Shown one piece after another: positions 44,128-52,319 of a stretch of DNA of 64,000 nucleotides. Below the pieces are notes generated by a model, which did not search any database, was not told where the DNA came from, and saw nothing but the letters and a program-made list of their open reading frames with translations. Each line of letters begins with the position of its first letter. Positions within the stretch are counted from its first letter, which is position 1. Origin of the DNA: Prosthecodimorpha hirschii (GTDB taxonomy: Bacteria; Pseudomonadota; Alphaproteobacteria; Rhizobiales; Ancalomicrobiaceae); the NCBI RefSeq assembly GCF_001305515.1, contig NZ_LJYW01000001.1, positions 1,891,222-1,955,221 on the forward strand. Direction: 5' to 3'. Made by a program: the position numbers and the translations under genes.

Positions 44128-45209
44128 GATGCGCGCTCCATCGCCGATTCCACCTGCAGCAGGACACGGGGGATCTGCGCCCCCATCCCGGCCATGCGCA
44201 GGTCGTTGAAGCCGCGGCGCGCGAAGCAGTCGGTGGCGCCGTAGTGCATGATGGCGAGCTTGAAGGTGCCGAAGGCCTCCCAATAGGCCATCTCGGCAAG
44301 CGTCGGCTCGTGCCCGGTCAGCGCCGCATAGCGGTCGCGCAGGTTCTCGCGCTCGAAGAAGTGGCACATATAGGGCGAGCGGCCGCGCCAGGCCTGCAGG
44401 CAGATCCAGCCGAGATCCTCGACCGGATCGCCGAGCCGGACCAGTTCCCAGTCGAGGATCGCGGTGATGCGGCCGTCCTGTTCCAGGAAATTGCCGATCC
44501 GGAAATCGCCATGCGTGATGGTCACCCGGCGGGCGACCGGTGCCTTCTCGCGCAGCCAGGCGGCTGCCAGGTCGAGCATCGGCACGCGGTCCTCCGACCA
44601 GCGGGCGAGATAGCCCATCCACAGGTCGACCTGCGCCGTCGCTGTCCGGTGCGGATCTGTGGTGCCGTCGATGGCCGCGACCGGCGTCCCCTGCCAGGCG
44701 AAATTGTGCAGTGCCGCCAAAGCCGCGACGAACTGCTCGCCGAGCCGGACGCGCCGCTCGTCGTCGAAGGCGGGACCGCCGTCGCGGGTCCAGGGAATCG
44801 GCGCCTCGCCAGCGACCAGGTCGCAGATGAAGAAGGGCGCCCCCAGGATCGACAGGTCGTCGGAATGCCAGTAGACGCGCGGCACCGGCACGGCGCTCGC
44901 CTCCAGGGCCTTCAGGGTGACGAATTCCGGGAAGGCGCTGTAGGGACTGAAGATGCCGGTCGGCGGGCCGGCCCGCAGGATCAGGTCCCGCGAGACCTTT
45001 CGCCCGCCGGCCGACCAGGTGGCGTGGAAGCCGTAGGTGACCCAGGAGAACCCGACCGTGAACCGGCGCAAGGCGCCGATCTCGACCGGGCCGCCGGTCT
45101 CCGCCGCGACGAAACCGGTCAGGGCGGCGCGGACCGCCTCGGTATCGGTCGGATCGAAGCGCCGCACGGGCGGCTCACCGACGACCGGCTGGCGTGCCGC
45201 GACGCTCAT
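44124..45209 (-). CDS. Phosphotransferase-family protein (APH/ACAD10 kinase-like)
   Basis: A 361-residue protein of the aminoglycoside-phosphotransferase/protein-kinase-like fold. FTVGFSWVTYGFHATW near residue 50 and LILRAGPPTG near 75 form the N-lobe. The catalytic loop is VTITHGDFRIGNFLEQDGR near 215, and the metal-binding motif ILDWELVRLGDPVEDLGWI follows near 240. Such proteins with acyl-CoA dehydrogenases are related to human ACAD10/11, which phosphorylate hydroxyacyl-CoAs before dehydration. A similar role on an imported hydroxy-acid is plausible. Four-base overlaps join it to both neighbours. Confidence 0.88.
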   Translation of the reverse strand: MSVAARQPVVGEPPVRRFDPTDTEAVRAALTGFVAAETGGPVEIGALRRFTVGFSWVTYGFHATWSAGGRKVSRDLILRAGPPTGIFSPYSAFPEFVTLKALEASAVPVPRVYWHSDDLSILGAPFFICDLVAGEAPIPWTRDGGPAFDDERRVRLGEQFVAALAALHNFAWQGTPVAAIDGTTDPHRTATAQVDLWMGYLARWSEDRVPMLDLAAAWLREKAPVARRVTITHGDFRIGNFLEQDGRITAILDWELVRLGDPVEDLGWICLQAWRGRSPYMCHFFERENLRDRYAALTGHEPTLAEMAYWEAFGTFKLAIMHYGATDCFARRGFNDLRMAGMGAQIPRVLLQVESAMERAS

Positions 45210-45754
45210 ACGACCAGGCTCCCCTGATGGTGGGCAGGCTCGTCGACGCTGACATCGAGACCGAGCGCGCGGCGGATGTCGCGATGAAGCAGGCGCCCCA
45301 TCTCCAGGAGCATCAGCCCGAAGGCGAGCGGCATGGTCAGCAGGATCGGCCAGACCGGCAGGAAGGTGGTGCCGATCTGCATGGTCCGGTTGGTCTCGAC
45401 GCTCTGCCAGACGAAGCGGGCGACAAACCAGAAGAAGAGACCATAGACGGCGATCTCGACGACCGTCGCGACCGCTCCGATCAGGGCGCGCCGGCGCGGC
45501 GGCTGCGCGTCGGCGAGGGTTTCCAGGCGCGGGAACATGCCCTCGCGATGGGCGATCGGCAGTGCCCAGAAGACCAGGAGCGGGAACAGGATCCGCTCCA
45601 CGATATTGTAGGCACCCGGGATCAGGTCGACCTGCAGGAAGTAGCGGCCGGCCACGCTGATCACCGTGACCATCATCATGATGAACAGCATCGACCCGGC
45701 GCCGATGGCGGCGAGACCCCATTCCAGGGCCCAGACGGCTCTCCAGAAACGCAT
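45206..45754 (-). CDS. dctQ: TRAP transporter small permease (DctQ-like)
   Basis: A 182-residue membrane protein with four helices (about residues 12-34, 50-66, 90-112, 135-155). The family sequences around GAGSMLFIMMMVTVISVAGRYF and FWALPIAHREGMFPRLE are present. It forms the membrane complex with the large subunit encoded eight bases upstream. Its stop overlaps the phosphotransferase ATG (ATGA), which ties transport to metabolism in one transcript. Confidence 0.9.
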   Translation of the reverse strand: MRFWRAVWALEWGLAAIGAGSMLFIMMMVTVISVAGRYFLQVDLIPGAYNIVERILFPLLVFWALPIAHREGMFPRLETLADAQPPRRRALIGAVATVVEIAVYGLFFWFVARFVWQSVETNRTMQIGTTFLPVWPILLTMPLAFGLMLLEMGRLLHRDIRRALGLDVSVDEPAHHQGSLVV

Positions 45755-45762
45755 GGCGGACC

Positions 45763-47073
45763 TCAGTTCAGGTGGCTCGGCAGCCAGGTGGCGATGCCGG
45801 GGAACAGCATCATGGCGCCGACCACGATGAAGGCGGCGAAGGTCGAGAAGACGAGGCAGGGCCGGAACACCGGCCCGACCGGCGTTCGCGCGGCCGTCGC
45901 GGCCGAGAAGGCGACGAGCCCGACCGGCGGCGTCAGCAGCCCCAACGAGATGACGAAGCAGGCCATCACGCCGAACCAGATGGTGTCGATGCCGGCGGCC
46001 CCGATCATCGGTTCGATCAGCGGCACGGCAAGCACGATCGTGGTCACCTCCTCCATGAACATGCCGGCAGCGAACAGGCCGCCCATCAGAACCAGCACCA
46101 GCACGGTCGGATTGGCGACGAGCGGCTGGGCGAATTCCAGAAGTTCGGTCGGCAGGCGCGAGAAGGACATGAAGCGGGAGAAGATCTGCGCGCCGATCAG
46201 CAGCATCAGCAGCATGGCGGAGACCTTGACGGAATCGACCAGCGCCGCCGCGATCTGCTTCGGCCCGACCCGCCCCATCACCAGCATGCCGACGAAGGCC
46301 GCGAAGGCGCCGAGCGCACCGGCCTCGCCGACCGTGACGATGCCGCCATAGATGCCGCCGAACACGACGACCATCAGCACCACCACGAAGGTGAAGGCCT
46401 GAACGGATCGGCGGGCCTGGCGCGGATCTTCGTCGAGCTCCACGCGCGATCCGTCGATCGCGCCGGGCTCGACCTCGCCCAGGAAGTAGAGGCAGCCGAT
46501 ATAGACCAGGATGCAGAGCAGGCCGGGTCCGATCGAGCCGATGAACAGATGGCCAATCGGCACCTCGGTCAGCGAGCCGTAGATCATGATCAGCAGGCTC
46601 GGCGGGATGATCACCGACAGCGAGCCCGAGATCGCCGTCAGGGCGACCGAGAAGCTGCGGGTATAGCCGACCTTCTGCAGTTCCGGGCCGGCCAGGGTGG
46701 CGAGCGCGGCGGCGCTGGCGGTGCCCGATCCCGAGACCGCACCGAGCAGGCCGCCGGTCACGATGGTCGCGATGCCGAGCGGAAAGCGCTTGTAGCCGGC
46801 CAGCCGGTGGCCGACGCGGAACAGGTCGACGATCACGCCGCCCTTGAGCAGAAGCTGCGCCATCAGCAGATAGAGCGGGATGATCGACAGCGTATAGGCC
46901 GAGGCGGTGTAGAAGGTATCCTGGCCGACGATGCCGCCCAGCACGGCGGGACCCATCCAGAGGGCCACGCCGAGAAGCCCGGCGCCGAGCAGGCAGGTCG
47001 CGACCGCCTGTCCGGCCAGCATGAAGACGACGATCCAGGCCGTGACCGCCCAGATGATCCAGTCCTTGCTCAT
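45763..47073 (-). CDS. dctM: TRAP transporter large permease (DctM-like)
   Basis: A 436-residue membrane protein with about 12 helices. Motifs: IPLYLLMAQLLLKGGV near residue 65, GGLLGAVSGSGTASAAALATLAGPEL near 107, IPPSLLIMIYGSL near 150, VGEAGALGAFAAFVGML near 255 and GLLTPPVGLVAFSAA near 375. Na+-driven uptake of a carboxylate-type ligand is expected. The dctP-like gene is directly upstream on the same strand. Confidence 0.94.
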   Translation of the reverse strand: MSKDWIIWAVTAWIVVFMLAGQAVATCLLGAGLLGVALWMGPAVLGGIVGQDTFYTASAYTLSIIPLYLLMAQLLLKGGVIVDLFRVGHRLAGYKRFPLGIATIVTGGLLGAVSGSGTASAAALATLAGPELQKVGYTRSFSVALTAISGSLSVIIPPSLLIMIYGSLTEVPIGHLFIGSIGPGLLCILVYIGCLYFLGEVEPGAIDGSRVELDEDPRQARRSVQAFTFVVVLMVVVFGGIYGGIVTVGEAGALGAFAAFVGMLVMGRVGPKQIAAALVDSVKVSAMLLMLLIGAQIFSRFMSFSRLPTELLEFAQPLVANPTVLVLVLMGGLFAAGMFMEEVTTIVLAVPLIEPMIGAAGIDTIWFGVMACFVISLGLLTPPVGLVAFSAATAARTPVGPVFRPCLVFSTFAAFIVVGAMMLFPGIATWLPSHLN

Positions 47074-47131
47074 GGGAGTTCCGTGGTTCGGGTTGCGGGA
47101 ACGGCGCCGCCGCGGCGACGCCGACCACGGA

Positions 47132-48229
47132 TCACTTGGCGAGATATTCGGCGACGCCGGTCGGCAGCTTGCCGCCTTCCGCCTGGATCAGTTCGGCATA
47201 GAGCCGCGCCGCCGCCTTGGCCGGATGGCCTGCAGCCTCGGTCTTCTCGATCCAGGCCGTCCAGGTGTTGGCCGCCGCGGTCTCGACATGGCTCTTCATG
47301 GCCGCCGACAGCGTGTTGATCGAGACGAAGGAGCCGCCGTACTTCTTGATCGAATCCTCGCGCACGGTGCCGACGCGGGCTTCCCACTGCTCGGCATTCT
47401 TCAGCGCGATCTCGCGCGCCGTCTTGTCGAACAGCTGCTTCTGCTCGTCGGTGAGCTGCGCCCAGGCGGCGTCGCTGATCGCGAGGTAGCTCTCCCAATG
47501 GCCGATCGAAACATCGACGATGGAATGGCGCAGCACCTGCTGCAGCGAATAGGACGGCCAGTCGGAAATGGCGATCACCAGGCCTTCGATCGTGCCGCGC
47601 GAAGCGGCTTCGAAAGCCTGCGGGCCCGGAATCGTGACCGGCGTCGCACCGAGCTTGCCGAGCATGATCGTGTGCAGCGCCGAACCGGCGCGCAGCGGCG
47701 TGCCGTTGAAGTCCTGCGGCTCCTTCAGCACCTTCTTGACCGTCGAGATCGAATAGGGGGCGGTCGCGCCGAGCGCCCACACCCGGATGCCCTTCTGGCC
47801 GATCTCGTACTGATAGAAGGTCTTGCCGTCCTTCAGCTTCACGTCGGAATCGAGCAGCTTCTGATAGGCCCGGGTGACCATCGGCGACGTGGTGCCGTAG
47901 GTCGGCAGCTGCGACACGTCCGAGAGCGGGAACCGGCCTTCGTGATAGGGCGCCAGCAGCGGCGCGGCGACGCCGATCACCCCGCCGTTCAGGCTGTCGA
48001 GTTCGCGGCCGACCGCGCTCAGCTCGCCCGCATAGAAGCGCGTGAACTTGATCTTGCCGCCACTGCCCTTCTCGATCGCGTCGGCGAAGGGGTCCATATG
48101 GGCGCCGACCCACAGATGCGGCTTGCCGAGGCCGCTCGAAATGATCAGGTCGGCCGCCGCAGCGGTCTCGGCAAAGGCGAGACCAAGCATCGCGGTCGCG
48201 GCCAGTAGCGTTTTGACATGTCGGATCAT
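47132..48229 (-). CDS. dctP: TRAP transporter solute-binding protein (DctP-like)
   Basis: A 365-residue periplasmic binding protein with a 25-residue signal peptide (ending ETAAAADL). The DctP fold is shown by HMDPFADAIEKGSGGKIKFTRFYAGELSAVGRELDSLNGGVIG, the ligand-arginine region KGIRVWALGA, QAFEAASRGTIEGLVIAISDWPSY near residue 220, and LTDEQKQLFDKTAREIA near 285. It is the first gene of the 13-gene minus-strand cluster, so its upstream region is the likely main promoter. The ligand is unknown. Confidence 0.93.
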   Translation of the reverse strand: MIRHVKTLLAATAMLGLAFAETAAAADLIISSGLGKPHLWVGAHMDPFADAIEKGSGGKIKFTRFYAGELSAVGRELDSLNGGVIGVAAPLLAPYHEGRFPLSDVSQLPTYGTTSPMVTRAYQKLLDSDVKLKDGKTFYQYEIGQKGIRVWALGATAPYSISTVKKVLKEPQDFNGTPLRAGSALHTIMLGKLGATPVTIPGPQAFEAASRGTIEGLVIAISDWPSYSLQQVLRHSIVDVSIGHWESYLAISDAAWAQLTDEQKQLFDKTAREIALKNAEQWEARVGTVREDSIKKYGGSFVSINTLSAAMKSHVETAAANTWTAWIEKTEAAGHPAKAAARLYAELIQAEGGKLPTGVAEYLAK

Positions 48230-48470
48230 GAATTCCTCCCCAAGGCAGCCGTACTCGTTTCGGGACTTGCATCCCGATCGGCAGGCTTTGCTTTGTTGCG
48301 TCCGGGATTGTCCGGCCCGACCGCCCTGCCGTTCCGTCCGGAACCTCCCACGGGCAACGCGGTGACGGTCATGCTAGCCCGATTTCCAGCCTTGTAAAGA
48401 GAAATGAACGACGAGTCAGAATTCATCCAAATTGACGGCCCGGATGGCGTCCTCTAGGGTTATTGACATC
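48230..48470. promoter_or_regulatory. Divergent control region, TRAP/CoA cluster and tetR
   Basis: 241 bases between the divergent dctP-like and TetR genes. The AT-rich part 48385-48470 is the likely promoter and operator zone. It contains an imperfect inverted repeat ATGAA-N12-TTCAT around 48404-48425 and a repeated ATTGAC (48431 and 48462). These are only candidates for the TetR operator. Confidence 0.35.
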
Positions 48471-49130
48471 ATGACCGACTCTCCTGCCGTCGCCCCCAAG
48501 CCCGTTTCCACCCCGGTCCGGCCAAGCCGGACACGCCTCAGCCGCGCCGAGAAGGCGGAGGTGACGCGCACGCGCCTGTTCGAGGCCGCGATCCAGATCG
48601 TCGGCGAACAGGGCTATGCGGGCGCCTCGGTGGCGCTGATCACCGCGCGGGCCGGTGTGGCGCAGGGCACCTTCTACAATTATTTCGAATCGCGGCAGGA
48701 CCTGCTCGATCAGCTGCTGCCGGCGATCAGCGAACAGCTGCATGAGCTGATCCGCGACCGGGTCAGGGCCGCGCCGGACGATCCGATCGCGCGCGAGCGC
48801 GCCCGCCTGTGCGGCTTCTTCGATTTCCTCGAGGAATCGCCGCACCTGTTCAAGATCCTGAGCGAAGGCATGGTGCAGGCGCCGGTCGGCTTCCGCCGGC
48901 ATCTCGAAATGCAGTCCGAAAGCTACCGCCGCGCCATGGAATACGAACTGCGGCGCGGCAACCTTCGGATCAGCGACCCGCGCGAGATCGACATCCTGAC
49001 GCAGATGCTGCTGTCGACGCGCGAATATCTGAGCGGCCGCTTCTGCTATGTCGACGGCCAGTTCGTGCGCCCGTCGGAGCTGGTCGTGGAAACCTACGTC
49101 AAGCTGCTGACCGGCCGGATCTTCGCCTGA
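48471..49130 (+). CDS. TetR-family transcriptional regulator
   Basis: A 219-residue repressor-type protein. The N-terminal HTH is in residues 25-70 (TRTRLFEAAIQIVGEQGYAGASVALITARAGVAQGTFYNYFESRQDLL). The C-terminal ligand-binding domain is helical. The ATG at 48471 gives the normal N-terminal extension. A TTG further upstream is open but unlikely. It is divergent from the TRAP-acyl-CoA-ABC cluster, which is the natural target. The inducer would be the substrate or its CoA ester. Confidence 0.92.
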   Translation: MTDSPAVAPKPVSTPVRPSRTRLSRAEKAEVTRTRLFEAAIQIVGEQGYAGASVALITARAGVAQGTFYNYFESRQDLLDQLLPAISEQLHELIRDRVRAAPDDPIARERARLCGFFDFLEESPHLFKILSEGMVQAPVGFRRHLEMQSESYRRAMEYELRRGNLRISDPREIDILTQMLLSTREYLSGRFCYVDGQFVRPSELVVETYVKLLTGRIFA

Positions 49131-49305
49131 GGCCGGCCCGAAACCGCCGTCCCGATCCTGTCCGCACCGCGCGCTCACGCCGACCGGCAGCACGCGTCCG
49201 CATCACCCGATCCGACCCGGCCCCGGATCGGACCGGCAAAGCGCCATCCCGGTCTCGGCAGCGCCAATGACCGCTTCAGGCTTGGAAGATTTGGCAGAAC
49301 CGGAG

Positions 49306-49356
49306 GGAATGGTGGGCGTGACAGGGATCGAACCTGTGACCCCTACGATGTCAACG
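49306..49356. other. attL: Left attachment site (attL): 3' half of tRNA-Val
   Basis: A 51-base segment identical to 61222-61272. It contains the 3' part of tRNA-Val from the anticodon stem to the encoded CCA, but no 5' half, so it cannot make a tRNA. This is the original end of the chromosomal tRNA gene, displaced by insertion of the island. Confidence 0.95.
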
Positions 49357-49640
49357 CGGGTGCCTCGCCTGATTCGCAAGGAAAACCGCCACCGACCGAG
49401 CCGGAATGTTCGCATCCGTTCTCGGATCGTGCCCGGGTATCCTGGGCGAAACCTGGGCGGGATGGTCCGCCGGACCCCGAAAACGAAACCGCCGGCGAGG
49501 GGGTCGGATCCCTGGCCGGCGGCAACGAAGATAGCAATGCGTGTGCATCTCAGACCTACCCGAAACCGGCGGAATCTACAAGGTCCGGAAACGGCGGCCC
49601 TCCGCTGACGGCGCGGATCCCGCTCCTGCTCGACCGCCTC
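49357..49640. other. Left end of the island, no gene
   Basis: About 285 bases with no convincing coding region. It holds two tandem CCTGGGCG copies at 49441-49460 and a hairpin with arms CCGCCGGC/GCCGGCGG (49489-49522). On the minus strand the hairpin is followed by TTTCGTTTTC, as in a terminator reading out of the island. The tandem repeats could be integrase arm sites. Confidence 0.4.
49489..49522 (-). terminator. Possible terminator at the left end of the island
   Basis: Eight-base perfect arms with additional AGGG/CCCT pairing are followed on the minus strand by TTTCGTTTTC. No minus-strand gene of the island precedes it, so it may insulate the element. Confidence 0.45.
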
Positions 49641-50132
49641 GTGGAATGGGACCACCGCTGGCGCGAACCCGGGCACCGGGCCGCGTGGTCGTGGAGCCAC
49701 GGTCGCGGGGTGGGTCTCGCCGGCCAAGTCGGGCGGGCCTGGCGTGCCGCCCGGTGGCTGGAGGCCGCGATCGAGGCGCACCGGACCGAGGCCGATCCGC
49801 ACCGCCGGCAACGGATCCGACATGCGGTCGCGGACCTAGCGCGACTCGTGGTAATTGGCTCGACGGTGGCATGCTTCGTGGCGGGAGGGGCGCCGAGGCG
49901 CGGACCGCTCGGCCGGATGGCCTGCGAGTTGGCCGATGTCGCGCTTCAGATCGAGCGTGAGATCGCGACGCTCGACGCTATTGCGTTTTTCTCGGCGCTA
50001 CCGCCGGAGATCCTAGACGTCGACCGGACGGCTGAAGCCGACCACCGCGACGCCATCGGCGACCACCTGACGGACTGGCGCCGCATGGCTGGTGACCTCC
50101 TCGTGGCCGCGGGAGGCGCCGATGCTCGGTGA
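49641..50132 (+). CDS. Unknown island protein
   Basis: A 163-residue protein I do not recognise, helical and rich in Arg/Ala. It begins EWDHRWREPG and has ERE and LTDWRRMAGDLL near the end. The GTG start at 49641 is the first reasonable start; the frame is open upstream without ATG. Its last 11 bases overlap the ribosome site/ATG of the RepA-like gene, which supports expression. Third-position GC is consistent with coding. Confidence 0.55.
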   Translation: MEWDHRWREPGHRAAWSWSHGRGVGLAGQVGRAWRAARWLEAAIEAHRTEADPHRRQRIRHAVADLARLVVIGSTVACFVAGGAPRRGPLGRMACELADVALQIEREIATLDAIAFFSALPPEILDVDRTAEADHRDAIGDHLTDWRRMAGDLLVAAGGADAR

Positions 50133-51354
50133 CCTGCCGCCATGGCTTACGGACGGGCCTCCGGCCCTCAGCCTCGCCGACTACGGTCTGCCCGACGATC
50201 TCGAAAGCGAGCCGGGCCGGAGCGGATCAAGGCGCGCAGGCCCGGCGGGCGGCTGGAATGCCGAACGCGCGGCGAGTAATGATCAACGGCCGGCAACGGA
50301 TCCGCTGCCGGTCCTGATCGCTGCCGAACTCGCCGGGGAAGCCGTGCCGTCGCGTCCGTGGCTGGTGCCAGAGCTGATCCCGGACCGGACGGTGTCGCTG
50401 ATCTATGGCGACGGCGCAGCCGGCAAATCGCTGCTCGCCCTGCAATTGGCCGTCGCGGTCGCGACCGGATCCGACTGGCCCTGCGGACTGCCCGATGTCG
50501 GGCCGGCGATCTATCTATCCGCCGAGGATGACCGGGACGAATTGCATCGACGGCTCGCCGACATCTGCCGGGCCAAGGGCATCGACCTCGCCGACCTGGA
50601 TAACCTGCATCTGCTACCGCTCGCCGGCAAGGATGCCGTCCTCGGTACAGCGATCGGCTCGACGGTGATGAAAACCGAACGTCTGAAACAGATCAGGCAA
50701 TACGCGGCGTCTGTACAACCTCGGCTCATTGTCCTGGATACGCTGGCCGATCTCTTCGCCGGAAACGAGAACGACCGGACGCAGGCTCGGCAGTTCATCG
50801 GCTTCCTGCGGGGCCTTGCCATTGATCTGCAATGCGCCGTGTTGATGCTGGCACATCCCAGCCTCGATGGTCTCCGGAGCGGCACCGGGGCGAGCGGTAG
50901 CACGGGCTGGAGCAATTCGGTCAGAGCGAGGCTCTTTCTCGAACGGGTCAAGTCGGAAGACGATTCCGAGCCGGATCCCGACCTCCGGCGCCTGTCCGTG
51001 AAAAAGGCGAACTATGCCCAGGCCGGGCAGGACATCCTGTTGCGCTGGCGTGCTGGCGTCTTCGTGCCCGATGGCACCGGCATCGGCGGGCTCGACAAGA
51101 TGGCGGCCGAACGCCGCGCCGAGGAGGTGTTCGTCACTCTGCTGCGGCAGTTCGGCCGCGAGGGGCGAAGCGTGTCGCCGGCGCCATCGTCAAGCTATGC
51201 ACCTCGTGTTTTTGCGGCTCATCCGGGCGCGAAGGGCTGCACGGCTCGACATCTGTCCGGAGCGATGGATCGGCTGTTGGCAGCCGGTGAGATTCGGATC
51301 GAGGAACATGGCCCGGCATCGCGGCGGCGGACCCGGATCATACCGTCAACATAA
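50122..51354 (+). CDS. RepA-like hexameric-helicase-type ATPase
   Basis: A 410-residue RecA-fold ATPase of the AAA_25/RepA group used for phage and plasmid replication. Walker A is GDGAAGKSLLA with Lys102. The following motif is AIYLSAEDDRDELHRRLADI. Walker B is LIVLDTLADLF near residue 205, and a downstream motif is VLMLAHPSLDGL with GTGASGSTGWSNSVRARLFL. The C-terminal 90 residues carry a winged-helix-like segment (GCTARHLSGAMDRLLAAGEIRI). GGGAGG lies five bases before the ATG. An iteron-like repeat array starts 37 bases after its stop, as at many replication origins. Confidence 0.82.
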   Translation: MLGDLPPWLTDGPPALSLADYGLPDDLESEPGRSGSRRAGPAGGWNAERAASNDQRPATDPLPVLIAAELAGEAVPSRPWLVPELIPDRTVSLIYGDGAAGKSLLALQLAVAVATGSDWPCGLPDVGPAIYLSAEDDRDELHRRLADICRAKGIDLADLDNLHLLPLAGKDAVLGTAIGSTVMKTERLKQIRQYAASVQPRLIVLDTLADLFAGNENDRTQARQFIGFLRGLAIDLQCAVLMLAHPSLDGLRSGTGASGSTGWSNSVRARLFLERVKSEDDSEPDPDLRRLSVKKANYAQAGQDILLRWRAGVFVPDGTGIGGLDKMAAERRAEEVFVTLLRQFGREGRSVSPAPSSSYAPRVFAAHPGAKGCTARHLSGAMDRLLAAGEIRIEEHGPASRRRTRIIPST

Positions 51355-51390
51355 CACAACCGCAGCCACATGAATTCAACCGATGATGCC

Positions 51391-51511
51391 CCTTCCAACG
51401 CCCTTCCAACTCGAAAATCGGCCTTCCAACGCCATTCCAACGGCCTTCCGACCGCCTCTAAAACCCCTACCAACGGCCTACCAACCACCTTCCAACCGGC
51501 GTGCTTCCAAC
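51391..51511 (+). repeat. Iteron-like 11-bp phased repeat array
   Basis: Nine copies of CCTTCCAAC or close variants (CCTACCAAC, CATTCCAAC, CCTTCCGAC, GCTTCCAAC) start at 51391, 51402, 51422, 51433, 51444, 51466, 51477, 51488 and 51503. Most spacings are 11 bases or a multiple, so the copies lie on the same face of the helix. A reverse copy GGTTGGAAG lies at 51530 and a further GCTACCAAC at 51562. The array sits between the RepA-like gene and the tail gene; no supported gene covers it. It is best explained as binding sites of the replication protein, that is, an origin. Confidence 0.7.
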
Positions 51512-51680
51512 CCCCCTATACCCCCCGGCGGTTGGAAGCCCCGCCTCCGGGGATGGGCGGGCTACCAACCGCCCCGGATCGGGTTGTATCGGCGAGCCGT
51601 CGCGGGTGCGGTGTCGGGCATGATCGTTTGGCGCGTGTCGGTCAGTGTGGTATGTTCCCGCTCCGTTCGGAGCTGACGCC

Positions 51681-52319
51681 ATGGCGCGCATCGTGATCAC
51701 ATACGACCCGTCGGGGGTGCAGAAGATGCTGACGGCCCTGTCGGGGCTGCGCTCGCCGGATCTCGTGCAAACCCGTCTGGAGGAAGGCGTCCACCGCGCC
51801 GGCCGGTATCTGCTGCCGATCGTGCGGAAGACGCTGCAGGAACAGACCAACATCAAGCCGCGCGGCGTCTCGTCCCGCACGAAGGGGTTCGTTCCGGCTG
51901 GCATGCGCGGCGTCTACCAGATTGCCGCGACGGGATCCGGCGTCTACATCGCTGAGGTGCAGGGCACGAAGGGATCGAAGCGAGACAGCGTCCGGTGGTC
52001 GCCGCGGCAGCATTGGAAGCTGCAGGCGCGAGACAGCCGAGGCCGCTGGGGGCAGATCGCCGGCGGGACCGAAGGTGGTGTCACGTCGGACCCGTGGGGA
52101 GTGGCCCACCGGTTCAAGCGGTCGTTTGTCAGCGCCAAGGGTCGCTACTATGCCGTCTTGCCCACCGCGAAGGGCAGTAAGTCCAAGGGCCGGTTGCTGT
52201 ACGGGCCGGCAGTCTGGAAGGAACTCGTCAAGGGCGCGACCCTGGCAGTCTTTGAGGCGCAGGCACCGGCGCTCATGCAGCGCGAGGTGGAAGCGAAGCT
52301 GACCCGGCTGATGCCGTAG
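51681..52319 (+). CDS. Phage minor tail protein Z / HK97 gp10-like protein
   Basis: A 212-residue protein similar to prophage minor tail (GpZ-like) and tail-completion proteins: MARIVITYDPSGVQKMLTAL at the start, then ALPIV-like RYLLPIVRKTLQEQTNIKPRGV near residue 45, and GVYIAEVQGTKGSKRDSV near 90. It binds the tail end during virion assembly in the family. GGAG precedes the ATG at 51681. Its position before the regulatory genes, away from portal and capsid, is unusual. Confidence 0.7.
   Translation: MARIVITYDPSGVQKMLTALSGLRSPDLVQTRLEEGVHRAGRYLLPIVRKTLQEQTNIKPRGVSSRTKGFVPAGMRGVYQIAATGSGVYIAEVQGTKGSKRDSVRWSPRQHWKLQARDSRGRWGQIAGGTEGGVTSDPWGVAHRFKRSFVSAKGRYYAVLPTAKGSKSKGRLLYGPAVWKELVKGATLAVFEAQAPALMQREVEAKLTRLMP

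Noticed and set aside
49306..49380. A second tRNA-Val gene at the left end of the island
   Set aside because: Only the 3' part (from the anticodon stem) is present; after base 49356 the sequence no longer pairs as a tRNA. It is the attL remnant.
49541..49960. Plus-strand open frame overlapping 49641-50132 in another frame
   Set aside because: Arg/Pro/Gly-rich shadow. The alternative frame ends in a tight overlap with the RepA-like gene and has better codon pattern.
51391..51511. CRISPR array
   Set aside because: The repeats are 9-11 bases with no unique spacers of constant length and no cas genes. They fit iterons.
51370..51696. Two overlapping small open frames through the iteron-like array
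   Set aside because: The protein sequences are low-complexity by-products of the repeat (PTx and LPT runs) and neither has homology or a ribosome site.
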